From: Amycolatopsis pithecellobii
GTDB lineage: Bacteria > Actinomycetota > Actinomycetes > Mycobacteriales > Pseudonocardiaceae
Direction: 5' to 3'
DNA: 64,000 nt
Assembly: GCF_009707865.1 (NCBI RefSeq)
Contig: NZ_WMBA01000032.1
Coordinates: forward strand, 1 to 64,000
Under the pieces are notes generated by a model. It was not told the DNA's origin, ran no database searches, and saw only the letters and a program-made list of their open reading frames with translations. The translations under genes were made by a program, and so were the position numbers. The first letter of the stretch is position 1, and every line of letters starts with the position of its first letter. Of this stretch, positions 38,184 through 46,503 are shown in pieces.

Positions 38184-39674
38184 TCACGGAGTCGACGTTG
38201 CCGACGACGGCTCGCTGGTCTTCGATGTGGTGCTCGTCGGCTGAGAACTCGACGTCGGCTTCTTCGAACTGCTCGTCGGCTGATCTTCCGTCGTCTGTTC
38301 CACCGAGCTGGTGCGCCGCGGCGTGGAAACCCGCGACACGCGAGTCGAACTGGATGGTGCCTCCGAGGCCGTGGCGCTTTCCGTCGTCACCACCGGGGAA
38401 CTGCTCGACACGGGCGGCGGCACGATCGGCTGCTGGTTGTCCGTGATGTTGCTGCCCCCTGTGTCCGGGCGGCTGAACAGCCAAATCCCGAGCGCGATCA
38501 GCCCGACCACGACGACCCCGCCGATGATCGCGGGCACCTTCCACTTGCCGGGCCGATCCTCGTCGGCGGCCGGCGCCGGGGCGCCTTCGTCCCCGTAGCC
38601 GGCGTACCCGGCGGGGACGGCACGCGTCCGGTTGTCCTGGTCCTCGGTCGGATACGCCGCCGTAGCGCCGTACTCGTCGGGGTAGTCGTCCTCATAGTCG
38701 TCGTAGAAGTCGTTGGCCCGGTTACCGCCGAGACTGCCGCTGAACGCGCGCGTCCCTCCCGCACCCAGCGCGGCTCCCGCCGCGGCGGCGCCCACGGCGC
38801 CGTTCGAGGAGGCGAGCTGTGTCGGGGCGTCCGGACCGCCCAGCGGCGTCTCGCCACGAGCTACCGCGGACAGCAACTCCTCCGCTTCGGCGGCGGTCGG
38901 CCGGTGATGCACGTCTGGATGCAGCAGCACCGCGAGGACGCTCGCCAGCGGGCCGGACTGCCGCGGCGGGTTGATCTGGCCCGCGGCCACGGCGTGCAGG
39001 AGGCTCAGGGTGTTTTCGCTGAGGCCGAACGGCGGCTGGCCCTCGCACGCCGCGTACAACGTCGAGCCGAGCGAGAACACGTCGGCCTCGGGGCCTGGCT
39101 CGCCGCCGATCGCCACCTCGGGCGCGAGGTAGGCGGGCGTGCCGGCGATCATGCCGGTCTTGGTGACCGTGACGTCGTCCTTCGCGCGGGAGATACCGAA
39201 GTCGGTGATCTTCACCAGTCCGCTGTCGGCGAGCAGGATGTTGCCGGGCTTGATGTCGCGGTGCACGATGCCGACCGCGTGCGCTTCCTTGAGCGCGGCC
39301 GCGATCTGCGTGCCGATCCCCGCCACCTCCGTCGGCGGCAGCGTCTTCCGCTCCCGCAGCACCTCGGCGAGGCTGGTGGACTGCAGGTACTCCATCACCA
39401 GGCACGGGTGGCCGTTGTCGTCGGTGACGACGTCGAACACCGTGATCGCGTTGGGATGGTGCAACCGGGCCGCGATCCGGCCCTCACGCATGGTGCGTAG
39501 CTTGGCGTCTTCGGCTTCATGCTCGTCGAGACCGGGCTGGAGCAGGAGCTGCTTGATCGCGACGGTGCGTGCGAGCACTTCGTCATGCGCCTGCCAGACC
39601 GCGCCCATGGCACCGGTGCCGATGCGCCGTACCACGCGGTACCGGCCGGCGACCAGGCGACCCTCGTCGCTCAC
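38184..39674 (-). CDS. Membrane Ser/Thr protein kinase (Hanks type)
   Basis: The 496-residue kinase starts at GTG 39674 after AAGGAGG. The catalytic domain (about 10-270) is intact: GTGAMGAVW, Lys41, HRDIKPGN with Asp140, DFG at 158-160, activation-loop threonines before GTPAYLAPE. An Ala/Gly juxtamembrane linker with an acidic Tyr-rich patch (DFYDDYEDDYPDEYG) follows, then one membrane helix (about 379-400) and a Ser/Thr/Pro external tail without PASTA repeats. It is the second-last gene of a minus-strand cluster with two single-pass proteins upstream and a pseudokinase downstream. Confidence 0.92.
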   Translation of the reverse strand: MSDEGRLVAGRYRVVRRIGTGAMGAVWQAHDEVLARTVAIKQLLLQPGLDEHEAEDAKLRTMREGRIAARLHHPNAITVFDVVTDDNGHPCLVMEYLQSTSLAEVLRERKTLPPTEVAGIGTQIAAALKEAHAVGIVHRDIKPGNILLADSGLVKITDFGISRAKDDVTVTKTGMIAGTPAYLAPEVAIGGEPGPEADVFSLGSTLYAACEGQPPFGLSENTLSLLHAVAAGQINPPRQSGPLASVLAVLLHPDVHHRPTAAEAEELLSAVARGETPLGGPDAPTQLASSNGAVGAAAAGAALGAGGTRAFSGSLGGNRANDFYDDYEDDYPDEYGATAAYPTEDQDNRTRAVPAGYAGYGDEGAPAPAADEDRPGKWKVPAIIGGVVVVGLIALGIWLFSRPDTGGSNITDNQQPIVPPPVSSSSPVVTTESATASEAPSSSTRVSRVSTPRRTSSVEQTTEDQPTSSSKKPTSSSQPTSTTSKTSEPSSATSTP

Positions 39675-39863
39675 GCGACCTCCTTCGGGGGCTGCTTGCA
39701 GGGCGCGACACGGTGCCGCACGCCCCGGAGCGTATGCACATATCGCGGCCCTTGGGCCGGTTTCTAGCCGAGTCCAGCTCGTGACAAGGCTAGGGCGCTC
39801 ACTCTGCGCACACACAATCGGCACGCTTTCGAACGCTTTGGGGTTGCCTGCTATGGCTCGAAG

Positions 39864-40715
39864 CTACAGTTGCTCGGCCGACAACAGCTCCGCTTGCGAG
39901 ATGACGGGCCCCTTGTCCTTGGCCAGGCCGAGCACCTGAGTGACCCGAAGGCGGACTCCGTCCTGCTGGACCATCGTCACCACCGCGCGCACCGCGCCGT
40001 CGGGCTGCACCTGCACCTCATCCACGTGCACCTCGCTCATCGAGCTCCACGCCCGCACGAGATCGCCCGGTTCGTCGCCGGCGAGTTCAGGGGAGAGCAT
40101 GGCCAGCGCGTCCTCCGGATGCGAGGACACCATGCGCTGGTAGAACTGCTTGACCACAGCCACTTTCTGGCCGTCGGTGACCTCGGTCGTCGTCGTGGTC
40201 GGGATCGAGCTGCTGGTGGTCGGGGCGGGTGCGGTACCGATCGGCTGCGTCTGGGCGACCGGAGCCTGCGAGGTCGCCGTGACACTGGGCTGGGGCCGCA
40301 TCGGGTGGCTTTGCGCGTGGGGAGCTTCGGCGGTGCCCGTGCCGGGCAAGAATGCGCCGAGCGCGGCAGCGCCGGTGATCTGCGGGGGAGCGGGGTTCGG
40401 GTCGCGGGTGTCCGCCGGTCTCTGTCTGGTCAGCATCGAGGACGCCACGACAGCGCCGATCAGCAGGGAGGCGGCGGTGGTCAGGCCGGCGAGCTTCGCC
40501 ACCTTCGACACCCTGCTCTCCGGCTCGCGGGTGGGCTCGGGTTCGCGCTTCGGACGAAGCCGGGGCGGCGGCAGGAAGTCGCGCTCGTGCCCGGATCCGG
40601 TCGGACAGGTGTCTTCGACCAGCGTCAGCTCGAGTTCTCGCACTGACAGGAGATCCTCCACGGTGCGAGCGTCCGGCTCCTGCCGGGACCGTCGGCGATC
40701 GTGCGCGACTCTCAT
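39864..40715 (-). CDS. Single-pass membrane protein with extracytoplasmic domain (paralogue A)
   Basis: The 283-residue protein starts at ATG 40715 (MRVAHDRRRS). A charged cytoplasmic part with LRPKREPEPTREPE precedes one membrane helix (about 75-95, AKLAGLTTAASLLIGAVVASS). A Pro/Thr/Ser linker follows, then a C-terminal domain of about 100 residues (QKVAVVKQFYQRMVSSHPEDALAML ... DGVRLRVTQVLGLAKDKGPVISQAEL). That domain resembles the C-terminus of the next upstream gene in pattern and has the look of a small SnoaL/NTF2-like fold. No enzyme residues are recognisable. It is probably a sensor, substrate or regulator of the downstream kinase. Confidence 0.65.
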   Translation of the reverse strand: MRVAHDRRRSRQEPDARTVEDLLSVRELELTLVEDTCPTGSGHERDFLPPPRLRPKREPEPTREPESRVSKVAKLAGLTTAASLLIGAVVASSMLTRQRPADTRDPNPAPPQITGAAALGAFLPGTGTAEAPHAQSHPMRPQPSVTATSQAPVAQTQPIGTAPAPTTSSSIPTTTTTEVTDGQKVAVVKQFYQRMVSSHPEDALAMLSPELAGDEPGDLVRAWSSMSEVHVDEVQVQPDGAVRAVVTMVQQDGVRLRVTQVLGLAKDKGPVISQAELLSAEQL

Positions 40716-40855
40716 GGCCTCTGTTCCGGTTGATCGGTTGTCTGCTCCTTCATCAGCGAACCGTGACAAGTCGTTACGGGCCACCTTTGATCGCCAGAGG
40801 GCCGTCACCGCACGACGAACGGCAGGGCGCATCACCCGCCTGGAGCAGTGGAACG

Positions 40856-42007
40856 TCAGGAACCGTCGCTGGCGATCTTGCCGCGCTGGAAGGTCAGGGT
40901 CTTCTGCTCGGTGGTCTCGGCACCGTCCTTGCGGACCGTCTTCACCGTGCAGACCGTCTTGCCGTCGTACTGGTGCACCTGGACGTGCTCGACCTGGAAG
41001 TAGGCGACTTCGGCGTACTTCTGTTCGATTCCCTGGGTGCCTTCCTGCTGCAGGTCGCCGGTGGTCATCGCGTACGCGGCCTGCGGGTTGTCGGTGACGG
41101 TGTCGAGGTACGTCTGCGAGTTCTCGGCCAACGTCTTCGGGTCGCCCTGCGAGAACGCGAACCGCGTCGGGTCCTGCGAGTAGGGCGCCGGGGTGGGCGG
41201 CGGTTTCCGCGGGACCGGGGTTGTGGTGGGCGTCGAGGGGCTGCTGTCCCAGCCGTCGTCCGTGGTCGGAGCGGTGGTGCTGCTGGTGAACTCGTCCAGT
41301 GACGTCGTAGTGCCCGGCGAGCGGACACTGTCGGGCCGGCGCACGGGATCGCTCACCGCGCCGGGGTCGGTCGCGGAGCCGCGGCTCTTCGTGAGCGAAT
41401 CGCTGGACGTCCCGCCGGGGACGGGCACGACGCGCTCACCCCCGATCGTCGGCAGCCCGCCGCCGAGCCCAGGGATCCACGCGTCACCGGCCTGGCTCGG
41501 AGCGGGTTTGCCGACGAGCGCGGACCCGGCGAACAGCAGTGCGAGGACGACACCACCCGAGGAAGCGGTGGCGAACCACGCGGCCTTGCGCCAGCTTCGC
41601 GGAGGTGTCACCGACGCGGGCACACTGCCGAGGTCGAACGAGCTGAGGCCGGTCTCGGCGGGAGCCGCGTACACCCGCACGTCGTCGTCGACACTTTCGC
41701 CCTTCGCGGCGGGCGGGGTGAGCGTGACCTTGGTGCGCTTGGGGCACCGTGGGGCTGCGTCCGGGAGCGGCAACTCGCCATGGGCGCTGGGGAACTCGCC
41801 GCGGGCGGCCGGAACGGAGGCGCCTTGCTCGAAGATCTGTGAGATGAGCGGCAGCGAACCATGGGCCGGTGCGTCGAACGGCGGTGTGACGGAATGGCGT
41901 CCCCCCGTTCCACGTGGCGGCACGGTTGGTGTCCACGTGCCCGCACCGCGCCGGTGCCTGCCGGCGGTGAAGGGAAGCGGCTCAGTCGAATCGGCCCCGC
42001 CTGTCAT
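40856..42007 (-). CDS. Single-pass membrane protein with extracytoplasmic domain (paralogue B)
   Basis: The 383-residue product starts at ATG 42007. It has a long Pro-rich cytoplasmic N-terminus (about 1-135), one membrane helix (about 138-160, WFATASSGGVVLALLFAGSAL), a Ser/Thr/Pro linker and a C-terminal domain (QTYLDTVTDNPQAAYAMTTGDLQQEG ... VEHVQVHQYDGKTVCTVKTVRKDG ... LTFQRGKIASDGS). The C-terminal domain aligns by eye with paralogue A: Y-x3-V, NP/HP-x2-A-x-AM, V-VQV, DG, KDG. It opens the four-gene minus-strand cluster with paralogue A, the kinase and the pseudokinase. Function unknown. Confidence 0.65.
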   Translation of the reverse strand: MTGGADSTEPLPFTAGRHRRGAGTWTPTVPPRGTGGRHSVTPPFDAPAHGSLPLISQIFEQGASVPAARGEFPSAHGELPLPDAAPRCPKRTKVTLTPPAAKGESVDDDVRVYAAPAETGLSSFDLGSVPASVTPPRSWRKAAWFATASSGGVVLALLFAGSALVGKPAPSQAGDAWIPGLGGGLPTIGGERVVPVPGGTSSDSLTKSRGSATDPGAVSDPVRRPDSVRSPGTTTSLDEFTSSTTAPTTDDGWDSSPSTPTTTPVPRKPPPTPAPYSQDPTRFAFSQGDPKTLAENSQTYLDTVTDNPQAAYAMTTGDLQQEGTQGIEQKYAEVAYFQVEHVQVHQYDGKTVCTVKTVRKDGAETTEQKTLTFQRGKIASDGS

Positions 42008-42255
42008 GCCCGGTGGACGCCTCCTCCCGTGCCAGGTGACGCCACTGGGAGGCCGGTTAAACCAAATGGAGCAACATGCACACTTGCGGATGCACAGTCA
42101 TCTGCACGAGCACGCCGCGGAGCCGAGAAGGCGCGGCTGATCGTGCGAGTGTCCATCCTGCAAGGGTAAAAGGCTTCGCCCGCAACGGGAGGGCGGGTGG
42201 CCAAGTTCACCCTGTAGAGAACGAGTCTCGCTTGAAATGCGACTTGCAGTGTGTA

Positions 42256-42273
42256 ACCGCGGCGCGCCGCGGT
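42256..42273 (-). terminator. 18-bp perfect palindrome after the small membrane protein gene
   Basis: ACCGCGGCGCGCCGCGGT lies two bases past the end of the minus-strand gene at 42276. A perfect GC palindrome here fits an intrinsic terminator without T-run. Confidence 0.5.
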
Positions 42274-42275
42274 AT

Positions 42276-42581
42276 TCAGCCGCCGCTGCGGTACTTCGCC
42301 TGGGTCGATTGCAAGGCCTTCACCGCCACCGCTCCGCTACCGGCGGCGAGGACGATGGCCAGAATGTCCATCCCGGTTCCCCCGGCGGTGAACAACCAGG
42401 CGAGCAACGAGGCGGCGGTGGTGCCGCCCGCGATCGGCCACCGGCTGCGCACGTACTGCGCGACCGGAGCACCCCCGGCACGCTTGTTCGCAGCGTTGTT
42501 GAGCAATGCCAGATATCCGACATGGCCGAGCGCGGCGAGCACACTGGCTATCGCGACCACGACCGCGATGAAATTAATCAT
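42276..42581 (-). CDS. Small three-helix membrane protein
   Basis: The 101-residue product begins MINFIAVVVAIASVLAALGHVGYLALLN, a first membrane helix. Two more follow (WPIAGGTTAASLLAWLFTAGG and MDILAIVLAAGSGAVAVKAL) before a basic tail ending KYRSGG. No family is recognised. A TCAGGGTC-N7-GACCCTGA site lies 29-51 bases upstream of the start and resembles the half-sites between the PspC genes. It may thus be part of the same envelope-stress regulon. Confidence 0.65.
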   Translation of the reverse strand: MINFIAVVVAIASVLAALGHVGYLALLNNAANKRAGGAPVAQYVRSRWPIAGGTTAASLLAWLFTAGGTGMDILAIVLAAGSGAVAVKALQSTQAKYRSGG

Positions 42582-42609
42582 GTCTACAGTGTGCCCGTCC
42601 GTCGCGGGC

Positions 42610-42632
42610 TCAGGGTCGGGGAAAGACCCTGA
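42610..42632. promoter_or_regulatory. Inverted repeat TCAGGGTC-N7-GACCCTGA
   Basis: A perfect 8-base inverted repeat lies just upstream of the small membrane protein gene. Its right half (GGGGAAAGACCCTGA) resembles GGGGAAGGTCCCTGA at 35117-35131 in the PspC control region. Confidence 0.6.
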
Positions 42633-42638
42633 ATTCCG

Positions 42639-42935
42639 TCACCGGCCAAGCCGCCCGCGACCCAGGTTGAGCAGTGCCATCGCGAGCTGCCTGCCGTCCG
42701 GACCGAGGTCGCGGTAGCGGGCGAGCACGTCCATCTCGCGGTTGTAGACGATGCGGGTACCACCGGCGGCCATCCTGGCGCGCCCGATGGTCTGGGAAAC
42801 CTCGACCCGGCGTTTGACCAGCCGCAGGATTTCCCCGTCCAGCCAGTCGATTTCCTTGCGCAGCTCGGCGATCTCCTCGGCCGAGGCGACCGGTTCCGCG
42901 GTGGAAACCCGGTCTTCGTGCGTCGATGCGTCCAT
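42639..42935 (-). CDS. aroQ: Chorismate mutase, AroQ type
   Basis: The enzyme rearranges chorismate to prephenate on the Phe/Tyr pathway. The 98-residue product from ATG 42935 follows GGAGGTCCTG, an excellent ribosome site; a GTG at 43034 would add an unsupported 33-residue leader. Conserved residues include ELRKEIDWLDGEILRLVKRRVEVSQTIGRARMAAGG (first helix with Arg and Lys ligands) and NREMDVLARYRDLGPDG. It closely resembles the small mycobacterial intracellular chorismate mutase, including the GRGRLG C-terminus, which in that family contacts DAHP synthase for activation. The downstream neighbour pcrA is linked in the same way there. Confidence 0.93.
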   Translation of the reverse strand: MDASTHEDRVSTAEPVASAEEIAELRKEIDWLDGEILRLVKRRVEVSQTIGRARMAAGGTRIVYNREMDVLARYRDLGPDGRQLAMALLNLGRGRLGR

Positions 42936-43100
42936 CAGGACCTCCGGTTCGCCCGGATCCCCACCTGATCCCAGAGCCGACGAAAGCCCCGGGTCCGTGG
43001 ACTCCGGGGCTTCGTGGTGATTGCGGTCGGACACTACGCGATCACGGGAGCCGGAGTCCGGTTCCCGTAGAAAAATCGGAAGGCGTTGTGTCGCACACCG

Positions 43101-43481
43101 TCAGTATGGCACAGTCGCCCACCGGCGCCGCAGGCCCGCATGCACCAGGAGGCTGATCGTGAGCCAGAAAATGGGTGCCACCGGCCAGAAGAACGGCACA
43201 CCCGACACGGCCCAGCCGACGATCAGCAGTGCCGACAACAGCACCACGACCGCGGCATGCACACGCAGCGGCGGCGGGAAACCGCGGCGTGGCACGGGTT
43301 CCGCCGGCAGGTCGGCCACGAAGCCGGCGAGCTGATCGACATACGTGGCGGCATAAACGTCGCCGAGGCGTTGTTCGGTTTCATCGAGGGTGAGACGGCC
43401 TTCGGAACTGGCTTGCTGGATACGGGTGGCGATCCGCTCGCGCTCGGCGTCCGAGGCGCGGATCCGGGTTTGTGTGGTCAT
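43101..43481 (-). CDS. DUF1707 domain membrane protein
   Basis: The 126-residue product starts at ATG 43481. The DUF1707 motif is IRASDAERERIATRIQQASSEGRLTLDETEQRLGDVYAA (about 7-47, outline), a cytoplasmic domain common in actinobacterial envelope proteins. Two membrane helices follow (VHAAVVVLLSALLIVGWAV and VAPIFWLTISLLVHAGL) and a short basic end. Function is unknown; related proteins often accompany PspC-type genes. It is divergent from pcrA with 110 bases between. Confidence 0.8.
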   Translation of the reverse strand: MTTQTRIRASDAERERIATRIQQASSEGRLTLDETEQRLGDVYAATYVDQLAGFVADLPAEPVPRRGFPPPLRVHAAVVVLLSALLIVGWAVSGVPFFWPVAPIFWLTISLLVHAGLRRRWATVPY

Positions 43482-43591
43482 GGTTCCGATGGTCCGCACG
43501 CGAACGCCGTCCGGCATCGGCCGCGGGGCGACATTCCCGGCTACGTCCGGTGCGGTAGACCGTCGGTGCCCCCGAGTAGCGTGGATCCCCG

Positions 43592-45967
43592 ATGAGCACC
43601 CTTTTCGATCTTCCTAGAGAAGACGCTGTGAACACGTCCTCTTCCGGTCGCCAAGCCGACCTGCTCGCGGACCTGAACCCGGCCCAGCGTGAAGCGGTGA
43701 CCCACGCCGGGGTGCCGCTGCTGGTCGTGGCGGGCGCCGGATCGGGCAAGACACGGGTGCTGACCAGGCGAATCGCCTGGCTGCTCGCCGAACGCGGCGC
43801 CCAGCCGGGGCAGATCATGGCGATCACGTTCACCAACAAGGCCGCCGCCGAAATGCGGGACAGGGTCAGCGAACTGGTGGGCAGGCGCGCCAACGCGATG
43901 TGGGTCTCGACGTTCCACTCCATGTGCGTGCGGTTGCTGCGGCGTGAGGCCAAGACGCTGGGCATGTCGTCGAACTTCTCCATTTACGACTCCGACGACA
44001 CCAAGCGCCTGATCACGCTGGTCGCGCGAGATCTCGACATCGACCCGAAGCGCTATCCGGCGCGGACGCTCGCGGTGCACATCTCCAACCTCAAGAACGA
44101 GCTCGTCGATGCCGAAACGGCGAAGGACAAGGCCACCAATGATCTGGAGCGCCGGGTCGCCGAGGTGTACACGGAGTACCAGCGCCGGTTGACGCTGGCG
44201 AACGCGATGGACTTCGACGACCTGATCATGCGCACGGTCGAGCTGCTGCAACGCTTCCCGGACGTGGCCGAGCACTACCGGCGCCGCTTCCGTCATGTTC
44301 TGGTCGACGAGTACCAGGACACCAACCACGCGCAGTACACGCTGGTCCGGGAGCTGGTAGGTACCGAGGCCACCGAGTCCGGTGTGGAGCCCGCGGAGCT
44401 GTGCGTGGTCGGTGACGCGGACCAGTCGATCTACGCGTTCCGCGGCGCGACGATCCGCAACATCGAGGAGTTCGAACGGGACTTCCCGAACGCGCGCACG
44501 ATCATGCTGGAGCAGAATTACCGCTCCACGCAGACGATCCTGTCGGCGGCGAACGCGGTCATCTCGCGAAACCCGAACCGGCGCGACAAGCGACTGTGGA
44601 CCGACTCCGGCGACGGGGAGCGGATCGGCGGCTACGTCGCCGACAACGAGCACGACGAGGCCGCGTTCGTGGCAGGCGAGATCGACGCGCTGGCGGACAA
44701 GGGCGAGGCCAAGTACTCCGACGTCGCGGTGTTCTACCGCACCAACAACCAATCGCGCGTGTTCGAAGAGATCTTCATCCGGCTCGGCCTGCCGTACCGG
44801 GTGGTCGGCGGGGTCCGCTTCTACGAGCGGCGCGAGGTGCGGGACATGCTCGCCTACCTTCGGGTCATCGCGAACCCGGAGGACACGGTGAGCCTGCGCC
44901 GGATCCTGAACGTGCCCAAGCGCGGTATCGGGGACAGAGCGGAAGCCGTTGTCGCGACGCACGCCGAGCGTGAGCGGATCTCCTTCTACGCGGCGTTGCG
45001 TGAGGCGGTCGAAGGCAAGGTCACGCTGCTGAATCCACGCTCCGCCCGCGCCATCACCGGGTTCATCGAACTGCTCGACGGTCTGCTGGAGCTGGCCGAC
45101 GACGGCGTGGAAGTGGCCGACATCCTGGAGACGGTGCTGGATCGCACCGGCTACCGCGCAGAGCTCGAGGAATCCGACGATCCACAGGACGCTTCCCGGG
45201 TGGAGAACCTGACGGAACTCGTGACCGTCGCGCGGGAGTTCACCGAGGCCGCAGTGGAGCTACCCCCGTCTGACGACGTCGACGCGGGCGCACCGGAACC
45301 GGGTTCGTTGCCCGCGTTCCTGGAACGGGTGTCGCTGGTGGCCGACGCGGACTCGATCCCGTCCCCCGACGGCGAGGACGAAGAAGATGACGCGGGAGTG
45401 GTCACGTTGATGACCGTGCACACCGCGAAGGGCCTGGAGTATCCGGTCGTGTTCTGCACCGGCTGGGAGGACGGCGTCTTTCCGCACATGCGCGCGCTCG
45501 GGGAACCGGCGGAACTCGCGGAGGAGCGGCGTCTGGCGTACGTGGCGATCACCAGGGCCCGCGAGCGGCTGTACCTGTCACGGGCGATCGTGCGCTCGGC
45601 GTGGGGGCAGCCGATGACCAACCCGGCTTCGCGTTTCTTCGACGAGATCCCCGCGGACCTCGTCGACTGGCGCCGTGAGGAGCCGGTGGCGTCGTCGGGC
45701 TCCCCGCGTGCGGCCACGACCTGGGGAAGGCGGTCGTTCGGCGACCAGGCGGCGCGTACGCCACGGCCCGCCCCGGCGAAGGGCTGGCAGAACACGGTCG
45801 CGATGAAACTCGACGTCGGTGACCGGGTCAGCCACGACAAGTACGGCCTCGGCACGGTGGTCGAAGCTCAGGGCGAGGGCCCGCGAGCCACCGCGACCAT
45901 CGACTTCGGCGCGGCAGGCAAGGTGAAGCTGATGCTGATCGGCAGCGTGCCGATGGTGAAGTTGTAG
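43592..45967 (+). CDS. pcrA: ATP-dependent DNA helicase UvrD1/PcrA
   Basis: The 791-residue SF1A helicase unwinds DNA in excision repair and restart. Motif I is VVAGAGSGKTRVLTRRIAWLL, Ia ITFTNKAAAEMRDRV, II LVDEYQDTNHAQ, III GDADQSIYAFRGA, IV LEQNYRST, V MTVHTAKGLEYPVVF and VI AYVAITRARERLYLSRA. The C-terminal extension ends with the Tudor-like segment LDVGDRVSHDKYGLGTVVEAQGEG, which binds RNA polymerase in this family. The start ATG at 43592 (MSTLFDLPRE) follows weak SD. Linkage with chorismate mutase and the M23 gene matches mycobacterial gene order. Confidence 0.96.
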   Translation: MSTLFDLPREDAVNTSSSGRQADLLADLNPAQREAVTHAGVPLLVVAGAGSGKTRVLTRRIAWLLAERGAQPGQIMAITFTNKAAAEMRDRVSELVGRRANAMWVSTFHSMCVRLLRREAKTLGMSSNFSIYDSDDTKRLITLVARDLDIDPKRYPARTLAVHISNLKNELVDAETAKDKATNDLERRVAEVYTEYQRRLTLANAMDFDDLIMRTVELLQRFPDVAEHYRRRFRHVLVDEYQDTNHAQYTLVRELVGTEATESGVEPAELCVVGDADQSIYAFRGATIRNIEEFERDFPNARTIMLEQNYRSTQTILSAANAVISRNPNRRDKRLWTDSGDGERIGGYVADNEHDEAAFVAGEIDALADKGEAKYSDVAVFYRTNNQSRVFEEIFIRLGLPYRVVGGVRFYERREVRDMLAYLRVIANPEDTVSLRRILNVPKRGIGDRAEAVVATHAERERISFYAALREAVEGKVTLLNPRSARAITGFIELLDGLLELADDGVEVADILETVLDRTGYRAELEESDDPQDASRVENLTELVTVAREFTEAAVELPPSDDVDAGAPEPGSLPAFLERVSLVADADSIPSPDGEDEEDDAGVVTLMTVHTAKGLEYPVVFCTGWEDGVFPHMRALGEPAELAEERRLAYVAITRARERLYLSRAIVRSAWGQPMTNPASRFFDEIPADLVDWRREEPVASSGSPRAATTWGRRSFGDQAARTPRPAPAKGWQNTVAMKLDVGDRVSHDKYGLGTVVEAQGEGPRATATIDFGAAGKVKLMLIGSVPMVKL

Positions 45968-46503
45968 TTGGACGGTCTCACCCGATCGGTGCCCGTTTTC
46001 CGGCTGCTCCACGCTCTGGCCCAGGAATTGTCGGACCCTTCCGCTATACCTGACCTCGAACAGGAGTTCGAGGTCAGAAGGGGGTCCTCATGCCGCGGAT
46101 GGTCAGGTTCCTGAGGCGTTGGAGTGCCAGTTTCGTCAGGTCATCGGCGGACCGGTTCCAGCGGTTTCGGCGTCTTCGGCCAGTCACCGTCGCGCCGGGT
46201 GCTCAGCTGCCCGCCGTCGCCATCCCTGCTGCGGAAGGGATCCGGGAGGGCATCGCGGCGCCCCAGGCGCAGCTGCGTGCCGCTTTTGCCTCCGTGGCGG
46301 AGCAGATCCGGGCAGCGGCTGCCGTACCCCAGATACAGCTATGTGCTCCCGGCAGCGATCCTGCCGTGAAAGGGCTTCGTGCAGTCGCCGCAGTGTCGGG
46401 GACCCAGCTTCACCCAGCCGCAGTCTGGTGCGAGCGCCGTAATGACGCGACGTCGTTTCCGAGTCAGCCACAGGCAGCTGCGTCAGAGCCGCCGCGAGAT
46501 CGG
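45968..46503. other. Spacer between pcrA and the convergent M23 gene
   Basis: The 536 bases carry a strong hairpin at 46050-46077. A plus-strand open frame starts at ATG 46090 with AGGGGG before it, but it runs on through the entire antisense of the M23 gene, so I do not call it. Its first 130 codons could be a decayed gene (repeated Q[LA]xxxxP/AAV stretches). Confidence 0.5.
46050..46077. terminator. Perfect hairpin downstream of pcrA
   Basis: Twelve-base arms CTGACCTCGAAC and GTTCGAGGTCAG enclose AGGA. It lies 83 bases beyond the pcrA stop. No T-run follows. It could equally be an operator for the open frame at 46090. Confidence 0.6.
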
